Source: Teratosphaeria epicoccoides
Lineage: Eukaryota; Ascomycota; Dothideomycetes; Mycosphaerellales; Teratosphaeriaceae
Length of the DNA stretch: 64,000 nucleotides
Reading direction: 5' to 3'
Assembly: GCA_021401465.1 (NCBI GenBank)
Contig: JADDMT010000048.1
Span: 62,001 to 126,000, forward strand
Positions within the stretch are counted from its first letter, which is position 1; each line of letters starts with the position of its first letter. The translations under genes were made by a program, and so were the position numbers. Below the pieces are notes generated by a model. That model saw nothing but the letters and a program-made list of their open reading frames with translations. It did no database searches and was not told where the DNA came from. Below, piece after piece: positions 22,995 to 34,125 of the stretch.

Positions 22995-24766
22995 ATGGAT
23001 CATTGCAATCACCTCCTCACGCCGACGCTTCACGTCGAGGTGGCAATCAAAACAAACGCCAGCATGCTATGCAGCGATAGAGAACTCCGCGAGTTTGTAA
23101 AAGAGTTCCTGATTGCCAACAACACAGCGGTTCACATCGGCGGAGACGTAGGCGAATATGGTCCGTACTCGGGCAGCCTCACACTGTTGTGCACACTTAC
23201 AACTTGTGAACAGGGCAGTCGTCGATGGGCCAATTCATTGATGGAGTCGAAGTGGCAGACTACACCGGTCCGCCCAATGATTTCGGACTCTACAGCCTAG
23301 ACGGCGTGACACTCGACGTCCAGACCTACAGGCTGAGACCAGAGGCTGAGCCTGACCCTCGGCGACGCATCACCCAGGGGCCCGAAGAGCCGTCACAGGC
23401 TCGAATCATCGCACTGCCCAGCGTAACCTTGAAGGACGAGTGGAACTCTCTGATCTTTGATGATGCCCTACCTGCTCGCTTGCTGCGTTACTTGGTGAAG
23501 CTCGCCGAAGCTGAAGATGATGACCACGGCTAACAGCTACAGACACGCATGGTCGGCATGATGAAGCAGCCCGGCCTCGATCTAGCTGCCTTCAACTGGA
23601 ACAGACTCTGCCTACTCCACGGGCCGCCGGGCAGTGGGAAGAGCTCGCTGTGCCGCGCGTTGGCTCAGAAACTCAGCATTCGCCTCGGCGACGCGTTCAC
23701 GAAGTCGAATCTCGTGGAGGTCAACACGAATGCAATGTTGAGCAAGTACTTTGGTGAGAGTGGGAAACTCATCTCCACGATGTTCGAGCAAGTCATCACT
23801 TTGGCGCAAGACAAAACTGCATTCGTCTGTGTTATCATGGACGAGGTCGAGACTGTTGCCGGGAGTCGCGAGAGGTCGACATCTGGTTCGGACTGCGCGG
23901 ACGGCATGCGTGCCACGAATCAGCTCTTGACTGTGCTCGATCGTCTGCGTCGCATGCCCAACGTGATCGTGTTGTGCACAAGCAACCTGATTGGCTCCAT
24001 AGACCAAGCGTTCCTGGACCGAGTCGATATTAAGCAGCTGATTCCGTGTCCCAGCGCGGAAGCAATCTATAACATCTTTCGCTCCTGCCTCAACGAGCTG
24101 GTGCGTAGTAGCTTGATCGATCCGACTCCGGCGCGGACTTCGAAGCGATCGGCACCTGCCCCTGCCCGCGGCAAGACACGGAGAGCCGTCACACGTTCCT
24201 CTGCATCCCAGAGCTCGTCTTCGCCAAGCAAAGCAGCGTCGCGCAATGATCCTTCATTTTTGTCTGGGCAAACCAAAGACACGGACACAAGCGACGGCAA
24301 AGCTTGGGACACGATCAACACCTGGCTCAGGACTCCAGAGGAAGCTGACTGGACCATGATCTCCAGCTTCGAGATCCCGCCATATTCCGAAATGCAAGTC
24401 CGCCACATTCAGCCGGATTCGCTGGCACGCCGTCTCTGGACCCTGGCCCAGAAGTGTCATGGCTTTAGTGGTCGGACGCTGCGTCGTTTGCCAATTCTAG
24501 GACTCGCTATGTACACCTGGGGTGGCAGTGTGTCACTGGAAGATGCTGTATCAGCGCTCGAAGCTGCCGTGGAACAGGAGTTATTGGTGCTTAGACAGAA
24601 AGGCACCGGCAATGGTCAGATTCTGGATGGCGTAAGCGGATCTGCGAAGCAGATTTATGCCAACATCAAGAATTCGCCAGATAAGCTGCCGGGATTGCAT
24701 GTGCAAGAGCTCGCGACGATGAGCAAGTCGGCGTCGGCGAGGTGTTGCAAGGGTGTGCGGAGTTGA
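22995..24766 (+). CDS. PCH2: AAA+ ATPase Pch2/TRIP13
   Basis: Meiotic checkpoint AAA+ ATPase that remodels HORMA proteins on chromosome axes. Exon 1 starts at ATG 22995 (MDHCNHLLTPTLHVEV); the frame is open to another ATG at 22776, but the later start fits the family. The first intron is ambiguous: donor 23148 with acceptor 23218, or 23161 with 23213. Intron 2 is 23495-23542 (48 nt, branch GCTAAC) and joins LLRYL to TRMVGMM. Product about 550 residues. Walker A HGPPGSGKS, pore-loop region SKYFGESGKL, Walker B VCVIMDEVETVAGSRERS, sensor 1 IVLCTSNLIGSIDQAFLDRVD. An insert of about 65 disordered, Ser/Arg/Lys-rich residues (ARTSKRSAPAP onward) sits between the ATPase core and the small domain HGFSGRTLRRLPILGL. 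It lies tandem downstream of the CSC1-like gene. Confidence 0.88.
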
Positions 24767-25378
24767 GTCGAGCCGGGGCAATATACACAACTGTCAATGA
24801 CAACACTTAGCTGTTGCTCTGCCGATTAACATCAACGCTGAAAAGGCAACGAGCAATGCTTCGAGACAACGTGATGGATGCTGATTGCGAGATTTTAAAG
24901 GTGGTCAACGCTGCATTGCCATATTGAATTTCAAAGCAATAAGTGCCGTAGCTGTGTAATCTCCCCATGGCTCTGTAATCTCCCCGTAGCTGTGGAATCT
25001 CCCAATCAATACCAGAAATTGAGCCCGGCAAAGTTCAACGCAGGTAGCCTGATATGCTCTATTCGGACTCCTAACTCCGCCATTCACTGAATGCAAATGC
25101 TTGTTCGGAACGCCTTCAGCTCCTCGCTGCACACGCACGCTATGAAGCAAGCTTTGAAATTCGATTACGCCTCTAGCGCCAGGCTTTCAGAAATCCCTGC
25201 AAATGATACGTAATCGGGGTCGTTGACACGTAAAATGACTCCCGGGCCGACTGCATGGACCGTCATCGAGAGATCCGTCGTCGACCAGGATAGAAAGGAT
25301 GGAGATGCAGAGCTTTTTGGCTCACGTATGAAATGGTGATTTCGTCGCCATGTCGAGCTGTGGATGGAAGGTATGTAG
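24767..25378. other. Convergent intergenic region
   Basis: 612 bp between the 3' ends of Pch2 and the serine-rich protein gene. It contains a small direct repeat (24946-25001, listed separately) and is otherwise featureless to me. Confidence 0.4.
24946..25001 (+). repeat. Three-copy 18-19 bp direct repeat
   Basis: Three adjacent units: CCGTAGCTGTGTAATCTC, CCCATGGCTCTGTAATCTC and CCCGTAGCTGTGGAATCTC. They differ at a few positions. The repeat is non-coding and sits between two convergent genes. Confidence 0.8.
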
Positions 25379-26448
25379 TCATGCCGCTCCAAGCTCCGCC
25401 TGCGGTATAGGTCCTTGGCAATCCTTGGCTTCAGGCGCCTCAATGGGCGCACAGGTATCTTGCTGCTCCTGCTTAATGTCCGATGTAGCGGGTAGTGCCT
25501 TCTCTTGGGGTGGTGTCTTGATCTCCTCAACGACAGCTTCGGATTTGCCGTCGTCATGCTCGATCTTTCTCCTCTTCCAGAGATTCCCGTTGGGCGCGGC
25601 CTCGAGAGGCGTGCGGCAATACGTCACCTGAGTCAATATATGTCAGCTATGTTCGGCAACAGCTTGAATGGAATGGTACGCACAGTCCTCGTGACGACTT
25701 GTCTGACGCTGACCTTGCCTGGTTGACCGTTGGCTTCGGTGTCGACGTTGCGTTCGTAGGATGCGCTCCAAGGTGCTGCACTCAGAGGCGTTGAGATGTA
25801 GGGTGAGCTGAGGGAGTGGGCCGAACCAGCGGAAAATGGCGATTGAGGAATGCGAAGCTTCGGTGTTCGTGCTGACTTCAACGCCGGCTTTGCGAATGGT
25901 GAAGGAGGAATGATGACCCTAGGCGATTCAGGTCGAGCTCGAGCTGTGCTCGCTTTGCTTGCGCCACTCAATGATGCGGTGCTGCCAGTCGTAGAAGTCG
26001 AGGTGAATGAGGATTGAGAGTCGTAGGATGTATTTCGAGACAGAGCCGGGTGAGATGTTGGAGGGCTGACGGATGGCTTTTCATTTGAAGCCTCCGATGC
26101 CTTCTCGGAGTTCCTGTCGGCATTGAAGCTGAAGCGGGCGCTTGTGCTGGTAGGCATTTCATTGAAGCTGAACCGCGCACTGGCACTGGTCGTTGGCGCA
26201 GGACTCATCATCGCCGGGGACATCTGTTTGAGGAAATCCAGGTAGGCGGACGGAGGGGTGATGGGTGTTTTCAGGTCACTGTCCCTTTGCTTCAACAGCC
26301 CAGGTGATCGAGCCATTGGGCTACGCAATTCGGACGGGAAGGTGCTGGATCCAGGCGTTTGGAGCGTAGATGCGGTACTGGTGGTACTCGATCGCTTGTC
26401 GAGGCCAGCGGCTGCCATAGTGGCGATGGCGGTCGTTGAAGCAGCCAT
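25379..26448 (-). CDS. Serine-rich conserved ascomycete protein (unknown)
   Basis: Exon 1 26448-25684, intron 25683-25628 (56 nt, GTGCGT...ACTCAG), exon 2 25627-25379, phase 0; about 337 residues. A start at ATG 26448 (MAASTTAIATMAAAGLD) is favoured over upstream non-ATG codons. The protein is mostly disordered and rich in Ser, Thr and Pro. Short conserved islands are PITPPSAYLDFLKQMSPAM, SARFSFNE repeated once as SARFSFNA, RVIIPPSPFAKPALKSART, PKLRIPQSPFSAGSAHS, and after the intron VTYCRTPLEAAPNGNLWKRRK. Such linear motifs with SP/TP sites suggest a phosphorylated regulatory protein, but no function is known to me. Homologous PPSAYxxFLK-type proteins occur widely in Pezizomycotina (from memory). 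Confidence 0.75.
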
Positions 26449-26533
26449 CGTTGCGTGTCGTCGTTTGCGGGACGAATGAGTGACCGAAGTATCAAATGAA
26501 TGAATCGGCAACGACGACACGGCTGTCCACGAC

Positions 26534-26648
26534 CTGCAAGCGTTGAAATTAGCAATGCCGGGAAAGGGAGGACGGTAGCAGGAGGGTAGCAGGACAGGAC
26601 GAAGGTTGTGACTTGACAAGGCGTAAGGGAAATCGACGGCATGCTTAC
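26534..26648 (-). other. Probable 5' UTR intron
   Basis: On the minus strand a good donor (CACCAG/GTAAGC, at 26648) is followed by a branch-like GCTAAT and an acceptor CTTGCAG ending at 26534. It lies about 85 nt upstream of the ATG at 26448, so it would be spliced from the leader of the serine-rich protein gene. Confidence 0.5.
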
Positions 26649-26699
26649 CTGGTGCTCGCAGGCGGTGCGTCGCAGCACACAACCGTTCCTCCTACTCCT

Positions 26700-28273
26700 G
26701 CTGCTGAGCTCCCGCGACGAGACATGCACCACGCAGCACTTCACAGCCTATTCTGGGTGACGGCGCGTAAAATGCTGCGACGACAAAAGATGTCGACGCT
26801 TACGCCCGTCAAGTGATGCAAGGCGTGGCCAATGAGACGAGCCGTTACGCTGGCCTTACTGACGCTGGTCTAGCCCAGAGGTAGGTTCAAACGGTGCGCC
26901 GCAGCTGGGACACTCGCGATTGGTTGGCCAGTCGTAGTTCTAAGCGCCCAAATCCTTGTTGGAACCAGCGGGGGCGGAGGGGGGGGGCGTCGGGTGAGAC
27001 AAAGCAGCGCCTGCACTGTCCAAAGATGACGACGACTAGAGTCCCGTCCGCGACGCAACCTGTTGCTGTGCGGCGAAGATAAGAGGTAGGCAGGCTGATG
27101 GCGTTGGAAAAATCCGTGGAGAACGTGGGCTGTTGATCGCCGGGATGATCGTTGATCTAGCGGATTACCGAGGCCGTGGATAGAGGCAAGCCACTAAGCT
27201 TCTGGGCATTCTTTCTGGAAGAAGCGTGGAAGAAATGATTGTGATTTGTGATGGCACTTCACATGTGATGGTTGTTGTCCTGGTGCATGCGGCACAGCGT
27301 CCTAATGTATGCCTTTGACAAGCGCTGGAGTCTACCGCCGAGCTGTGAGAAAGCGCTGGCACCGAGCAAGAGCGGCAATCGATGCCAAGCAAGATGACCC
27401 GGATGCCCAGTAACGACGTCGAGGAACCGAACGAGAGAGACGGGCGTTAGGCGCGCGTCATTCCCACATGGCAGGCGACACGCTTCACCAGAGCATCAGA
27501 CTCCCAGCCATTGAGCACGAGTCCTGCCATCGCCCACTCAGCGGCTGAATACATTGCACGACCTACCTGTTTCGAACTAACATGGGTGTCTGCAAGAACT
27601 TATATCGATACTGAGGACCAACAAAATTGTAGGCGCTATCAGCAACCTGCCGTCAAGATCCACGCTTTGCACTCCAATGAGCCTCGGGTTCAAGTGAATA
27701 CTGGCACGTATTGAGTCGACTCTGCCGCAGACACCTATTGCCAACGGTCGCCCATTACTGCTTGCCGCTATCGCCATCTATGTTCAATACAGGTCGTTGA
27801 TAGCATGTTTGCCGGCACACATGCCGCCGATTCCTATTGCAGTAGTCGCATGACGTGGACGATGAGGCTGGTCCGTCAGACGCATGCCGTGGATCAGCGC
27901 CCTGAAAGCCAGATATTGCGTAACGGATGTGGTACTTCGCGACTCCAAATCTGATCTCTGATTAAAGATCGTGAACATCAACATGTGTCGCGTCTGATCT
28001 CGTGATCCTTGTGACGATTCCTGCCAAGAGAGATCCGCGAGACTCAGTATATCGAACTTGAATCTGGCTGCAGTGGTCTCATTGTGGTCGGCTCAATATA
28101 GTGAACATAGACATCACTGCCGCTCGAACACTGTAGGTCCAATGCCACGCTTGCTAAGAACAAATTCAGCAATCATCCGTCGCACCGTGATGTTGCAATG
28201 CTCCCCGCCAACGCCGCGCTAAAATGTCACATCTGAGCCATGTCCGGCTATTCCCTGCTCATGCTTCTGCCAC
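26700..28273. other. Long intergenic region
   Basis: About 1.6 kb between the leader of the serine-rich protein gene and the 3' end of Den1. Only short unsupported ORFs occur. A G-rich tract (GGGGGCGGAGGGGGGGGGC, around 26970-26988) is notable. No tRNA or repeat was recognised. Confidence 0.4.
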
Positions 28274-29115
28274 CTAATCCGCATTCTCGTCCCCTATCCT
28301 TGGTGGGCTTCTAGACTTGCCGCTTTCGAATGGGCTGCGGCTATGACTCCTTGATCGTCTTCTCTCGCCTTCCCGTCTCCTGACTTCGATGATCCTCAGC
28401 ATCTCCCGTCTCCCACCTGCAGCATCAACCTCTTTGCCGCGCATGCTCATACTGACTTTGTCTTGCGCATGAGCCCTGAGTAGCCGCGTCATAAGCAGAT
28501 GCTGCATTAGCAAACATACGTATACGCCACAATCCATCCCATTCTCTTGCTGTGGGCTGTCCTCCAGGTTGTTGAACTTCAACGGTTTGCCGAGCAACTG
28601 ACCGATCTTGCGGGCGACCAATCCTGCTTCTCGTAGGTTTGAAGGAGTCATCGAATCGTAGTGGAATGCGACGCCGTCAATGACTGAAACTAGCAGAAGC
28701 GACCAATGCGAGCCGCCCTCAGCAGCCGTGACGTCTCGGCAGTCGTTCACCGGGAGGAAGATGTGTGATGTCGTACCAAAATCGGGAAGGGCGGACTTGA
28801 GACTGAGCGGATCTTTGGTGTTCATGAGCATGAACGACATGGACGGTCGGAGGAGGACGATGTTGGCTCTTGGGAAGTCGCGCAACTTCTCATGCTCAAG
28901 GTACTCTTCCCAGAAGGCGATGGCGTTGTCGGTGAGCCAATCGTTCTTGATGGTGTTGACATCCTCGCGGGTGAGGCGCACGTCGTGGTACGAGAGGTAA
29001 GCATCGTCGGGCGAGAGCTGGTGGAAGCGGCGTTTGTTAGAGCCATGGCTGGTACATTTGAGTTTTTGACCTTGCTTGCACGATTCATCCTGAATAAAGT
29101 CCTCAGAAGGTTCAT
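28274..29115 (-). CDS. DEN1: NEDD8-specific protease Den1/SENP8-like
   Basis: Ulp1/C48 cysteine protease that removes NEDD8 from cullins and other proteins. Model: exon 1 29115-29071 (MNLLRTLFRMNRASK), intron 29070-29018 (53 nt, branch CTCTAAC, acceptor CCACCAG), exon 2 29017-28274; 262 residues. Exon 2 begins LSPDDAYLSYHDVRLTRED, the conserved opening of the family. Catalytic residues: His in GGSHWSLLLVSV, Asp in AFHYDSM and Cys in NGMDCGVYVC. The C-terminal Arg/Ser-rich tail (RREGERRRSRSHSRSP) is an addition beyond the catalytic fold and looks nuclear. An alternative upstream ATG at 29360 with a strong donor at 29243 could give another N-terminus or be leader; see findings. Confidence 0.88.
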
Positions 29116-29360
29116 GCTCCGTAAGAACCCCGGCCGCGGCAGTCGTGCATGTGGACGCCAGTCACACAAAGCACGACGCCGGCGACACTCGTTTGCAGCG
29201 CTTTCATGTGATCTTCGTCGTGCTCTGTGGTGGTGAAACTTACCGATTCGCCAAAATGTCTGCTCACCCGGCCGCCAAAGGGATGGAAGCCACCTGAGCC
29301 AGAGTTGCGGTGATGTGAGTCGCGGCTACTCGAGTACGGCGAGGGCTTTGTAAGAGGCAT

Positions 29361-30669
29361 CGTATCGTAGGTGCTGCCTGAGAGGCCTCAAGAAGGTCTT
29401 GCAACCAGACCCGCCTGCACCTGGCAGTGAGCAGCACTGACGGGAGGCTCTGCTTCAGATGTTGGGTTGGATGCAGAGTCTCGATCAAAGACAACCTATC
29501 TGTAAACCTTGCCGCGGATCTTGAGAAGTGGGTCCTGTTAATGGTATGACGCACTCAGATAACAATATATGCGTGCATGAATGAATGCTACACAAGCTGA
29601 TGCATGAATGCACTTCACTACATACAAGCGCCCGTTCGTAGCGCTCCATCTGGGCTCTATGATTATGATCAATCAACCCTAGTATGCCGCAGGCATGAAG
29701 CGAGGAACGAGCTATCTGCCCGAACAAACCCCTGAGAGAGCGTGCCCTAATGTTCAATTAGATTCGAAGCGAGTCTCAATCAAAGACCACGTCAAAATGT
29801 GATTGAACCTTAACGTGTCTTACGAATGGGGACTGTCTGAAAACCGGGCGCTGCCCAAAGGGTCGGGGGCCGACAGAACTGCTTATCGAACCGCCGGGCT
29901 TTTGCATTTGGCGCGATGCAAGCACAGCACAGGCACGCAACGTACGGCAGTGGCATAGCCGTCACTTTGGCCATGTCAATCGGCACATGCACGCCGTGCG
30001 TTTGCAAATTTCTAGGAGGTACAACATGCATTCAAGTCTCCGGCATTACTTTCCTTTGGTCAAGCGACCGTACAATATTTAGTTGAAAGATACAGAGCTT
30101 TACTCTTGTGGTCTGTATATAGACTTCATCTTCCTCTCAAACCCTCCTCCTTCGTGCTTTCCTGATTTTCGTTGTGTTTTGAAAGCAAGAAAACTGGGGG
30201 TGTTTGAACGATTCCCGCTTCGCCAAGAAGTTGCCGTTGGAACTACCTACTACTGAAGTGCCCCGTGGGATGACCACCAACCAAGAGCCAAGAAGTCGGT
30301 TGACAGTACGTAGGCCCACAATAATCTGCTTGCAGCTGCTGCTCGCCGCTTGCACGCGATTCGCAGCCTCAAGATATACACCTCCAAGCCCGGCTTTTGG
30401 CTCCTGGTTCCTCCCTGTACATATGGCATATGGGGAACTGTGAAGTGGGACTAGGCCCTATCGAGCCCATGAGGCTCCATAGTATCGCATCCCAGAAGTA
30501 TGGGACCACGAGGCACATGCAGATTGCTGACGTGGGCCTTGCGACCACTGCGGTGGGACAAGTCGCGATGTAGCTGATGAGGCGATGACCATAAAGCAGC
30601 CACTTCGGCTGCTCTTCCCCGTCCCCTTCTTCTCGACACCGGCGTGCCACTGACTACGACTTGGACAGC
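29361..30669. other. Long intergenic region
   Basis: About 1.3 kb between the divergent Den1 and alpha-galactosidase genes. I see no convincing coding region or RNA gene. Promoters for both flanking genes should lie here. Confidence 0.4.
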
Positions 30670-32038
30670 ATGGCCAGGACACGAATCTTGCTGACCATTC
30701 TCTCAACCGCTCTGGGTCGGGCACGTTCAGGAGAGGTAGGCCGCTTGCCTGCTCTTGGATGGAATACGTGGAATGCCTTCCGTACTGAAATCAACGAGAC
30801 CGTAATTCTCTCAACAGCAGAGAACATGGTATCAAAAGGCTTCCTAGCCGCAGGCTACGAATACGTCAACATCGACGACTGCTGGAGCGTCAAGGAAGGA
30901 CGAGACAATATCACTCGACAGCTCCTGCCCGAGCCGTCGAAATTCCCGGATGGCATCAGTGGATTGGCAGACAAAATCCATGCCATGGGCCTGAAAATCG
31001 GAATCTATTCCACCGCCACTCCCAAAACCTGCGCAGGGTATCCGGGATCCCTTGGCCACGAGTACCTTGATGCGGCCACCTTTGCTGCCTGGGGTATCGA
31101 CTACTTGAAATACGACAATTGCAATATCCCAGGTTCCTGGAACGACAGTTGCGTGTTCTGTAATCCTGACTCCGAGTTCAAGTGGACGCTGGTGAACGGA
31201 TCCTGTGTCAATGCCAGCGAGGCTAACTTCTGTCCAGAGGGCTACGACTACGCCACGAGCAATACTGCTGAGAGGTTCCGCAGGATGCGAGAGGCTCTAT
31301 CGGCACAGAACAGAACCATTCTGTACAGCTTGTGCGATTGGGGCGAGGCGAAAGTCTGGACATGGGGCGCTGACATCGCAGAAAGCTGGCGAACGACCAG
31401 TGATATTTTCCGTAAGTCAGATGCATCTCCGCCGTTCACATGGCCGTCGATTGACGCTTGATCCAGCATGGTTCGAGCGCGTCCTTGAGCTATTGAACCT
31501 AAACTCTTTCCTCTCACACTACACCGATTTTGATGGCCACGGCGACCCGGACATGCTGGAGGTCGGCAATGGCAATTTGACTACAGCTGAGACTAGAACG
31601 CATTTTGCATTCTGGGCCATCCTCAAAGGTCCTATCCTCATTGGCACTGATCTGTCGGCAATCAGCCAAGAGAATGTCGACCTACTACTCAACCCTTACT
31701 TGCTTGCCTTCAATCAGGATCCTGTCATCGGCCGCCCGGCAGCACCGTACAAGTGGGGCGTGAACCCGGATTGGACGTGGAATCGAACGCATCCGGCTGA
31801 GTACTGGGCTGGCGAGAGTTCGAAAGGGACGCTCGTTGCTATGTTCAACTCATTGGATGATAATGGCAGGGTGATGACAGCTGACTGGTCCGAGGTGCCA
31901 GGGCTTACACAGGGAGCCTCTTTTCAAGTCGTCGATGTATGGACGGGTAAAGACCTGGGATGTGTGCACGATGGATATTCTGTGACTGTAGCGAGCCACG
32001 ACACTGCTGTGCTGTTGGTGCAGGATACGTGTAAGTAG
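30670..32038 (+). CDS. Secreted alpha-galactosidase, GH27
   Basis: Extracellular retaining alpha-galactosidase (melibiase) of glycoside hydrolase family 27, releasing galactose from galacto-oligosaccharides or galactomannan. Exon 1 30670-31411, intron 31412-31466 (55 nt, GTAAGT...TCCAG), exon 2 31467-32038; about 437 residues. It has a short signal peptide (MARTRILLTILSTALGRARS) and the family start LPALGWNTWNAF. The nucleophile Asp lies in WGIDYLKYDNCN, the acid/base Asp in FDGHGDPDMLEVGNG. YEYVNIDDCW and YSTATPKTCAGYPGSLGHE are also diagnostic. The C-terminal beta domain reads through FQVVDVWTGKDLG to VLLVQDTCK. Several NxS/T sites fit secretion. The join across the intron gives SDIFPWFERVLELL, in frame. 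The second carbohydrase in the window, GH29, is frame-broken. Confidence 0.94.
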
Positions 32039-32159
32039 TACTCATGAGCCACCGATACTATAGCAAGATATTAGCACAATGTTTGCATCGCCCTTTTCCT
32101 GCAGGATGTGGTACCTGACGGCAGAAGATTCCAAAACGACACGCTGATAGAGATCCTTC

Positions 32160-32700
32160 GGAGTGTTTGGGAGGGGCGACTTACAATTGTCAGTATCCTC
32201 GAGGCCAGACGTCTCCAGCCGAATACACTTGGTGCGGTATACATCACACAGCGCGAGCTACGCTAGATAAATGGCTCATACTCCGTGGCGTGGTCGTTGC
32301 CCACTCGGATAGTCCTCAAGAGCTTTGTCCTGGCCGGGATGGGCAGCATGCATCATTACAGTGTTGCTCAAGCCAGACTGACCTGCAACTTCAACGAAAC
32401 TCATTAATTTGAATCACAGCCTGCAACGAACCATGGTTGAAGTGCAGCCCGTCGTGTTAAACGCAACAGAAGCGGATGAGTGGTTTGCGTATTCCAATGA
32501 AAGCTTGTCAGTGGATCTCTTGTGAATGTGACGGTCTCGCCTAACGTGAGGGTGCTCCTGTTGTCTTTTGTTCGAATTATTAAGGACTGAAGATACAGAA
32601 ATCCCTGAAGATCCTCTGGTAGCTTGATGTTGGAGCGAAGGAGGGTCCAGCGTTCAGGTGGTTGCGAAGATTCGTGACCCGGCATGAAGCTGGTTGACAT
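32160..32700. repeat. Degenerate tandem unit, copy A
   Basis: By-eye alignment shows this segment matches 33430-34000 over most of its length. Shared landmarks: TGTCAG-ATCCTCG near 32189 and 33449, CTTGGTG near 32229 and 33489, TCCTCAAG near 32313 and 33640, GTGACGGTCTC near 32529 and 33825, and the GGTA-CTTG block near 32618 and 33920. Many differences are C/T or G/A. No intact ORF. Confidence 0.6.
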
Positions 32701-32734
32701 GTGATCGAGTCTCTTTAGCAGTGAAGGGCGATTT

Positions 32735-33200
32735 CCACTCCTTGTCACCCCCTGTTGGAGCTGCCCGGCGCCCTTGAAGACAGAAGCAAGCGGCGGTACG
32801 AGAGAAATGACGAGCCCGATCGTGACCGAGACATGGAAGGCGGCACTCTCGAGTCTGGCAGGGGCAGAGTCTGCTGCGGCGTACCATGAATGCACTACGC
32901 CTTGGGCGAGGTCGTGCTCCTGAGCACAGCCCAAGACGCTCCGACCGCGCCAAAGGTAGTCAGCCGCGAGTCCTGATCGAATAAACACCAGGGCAATCGA
33001 TCACATGAGCCCTCCTTGACCGGTTCCTGGTCTTCATTCTGTTGCGAAGTCAATGCATGCATGTCAGTCGATTCTCTGCAACAGAGGTGAAGGCGTCGCT
33101 GAAAGCGAGGTTGCGCCCATTGTCAATCTGTCCCAACTGTTAGACACCTGGACATGGAAGCATGAGCCTCTGGTAGCTTGCGGTGGGATCAACGAGGCGA
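32735..33200. repeat. Degenerate tandem unit, copy B
   Basis: Shorter copy of the same unit. CTTGTCA...GGAGCT...CCTTGAAG near 32740-32780 aligns with 33447-33495. AACTGTTAG followed by CTCTGGTAGCTTG near 33135-33180 aligns with 33870-33930. More diverged than A and C; low certainty at the edges. Confidence 0.45.
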
Positions 33201-33429
33201 AGATTCTTAGTGGCATCTGCGAATGAATGAATGACTCCGAAAATGAGCCGAAATGTGCGACCTGTAATTGAGTGGCCAAGTCGTAGATCGGGAGCAGGCG
33301 ACAAGAACGAGACTGCCCTGATCGCTACACCACCTTGACTCACATTGTTGCTGGTGGCTGATCCCGAAATGTCACGGAGCCAAAAATACAAGCTACCAGA
33401 CGTCTCTTACTGAACGGGGAGGAGACTTA

Positions 33430-34000
33430 CCATTGCTGTTGCCAGCCTTGTCAGCATCCTCGCGGCTGGAGCTCAGCAGCCGGATGCGCTTGGTGAAGGG
33501 TGCCATACGCAGCCCGGGCTGCGAAGGACAAGGGGAGCGAGAAGCGGGAAGCGGGAAGGTCTACCAGCAGCAGACAAAGGGCGGGGCATCCTAGAATGAT
33601 GGTGGTCAGGGCATCTCTCCTGATCCCGCACGACGGGTCAAATCCTCAAGTGCCCGATCCTGACCGAGAGATATGGCAAAGCAAGCAGACGTTCTTGCTC
33701 GCCATGACTGGACCGTCCGTCGTTTGCACGGCCGAGCAGCAGTCGCCAATCGTTAGCCCTTCAGACAGAAGGGACACATGCATGTGCACCCCAATGCATG
33801 CGAGTGGCTTTGTGTTGTGTGGAGGTGACGGTCTCATCAAGAATGAGGGTACTCCGGTTGTCGTTTTCTGCTCGAACTGTTAGCCGTTTGGACACAGAAG
33901 ACCTGTGAAAGGACCTCCGGTAACTTGTGGAAGGACAGACGGGAGGTAAACATCATAAGGTGGGAGCCCGTGGTCCCGACATGAAGCCGAGTTTGACGGA
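33430..34000. repeat. Degenerate tandem unit, copy C (least altered)
   Basis: The reference copy of the three. On the minus strand it holds an ATG at 33508 opening a short frame (MAPFTKRIRLLSSSREDADK) that ends at a good donor GTAAGT (33432 downward). This may be the first exon of a lost or unrecognised gene. The rest would be its upstream region. Confidence 0.5.
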
Positions 34001-34125
34001 GTTGTGGCTCTTGGCAGCAGCTCCGCGAAGTTTGCCACAATACGCCAAGAAGGATCATGATGAGTTCCTCGAGACGTGATCGACGAATCTGTTCCGCCGC
34101 TTCTCGAATGACCTGAGCTGTCTTC

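Noticed and set aside
30661..30669. Earlier TTG start for the alpha-galactosidase
   Set aside because: Non-ATG; the ATG at 30670 gives a normal signal peptide.
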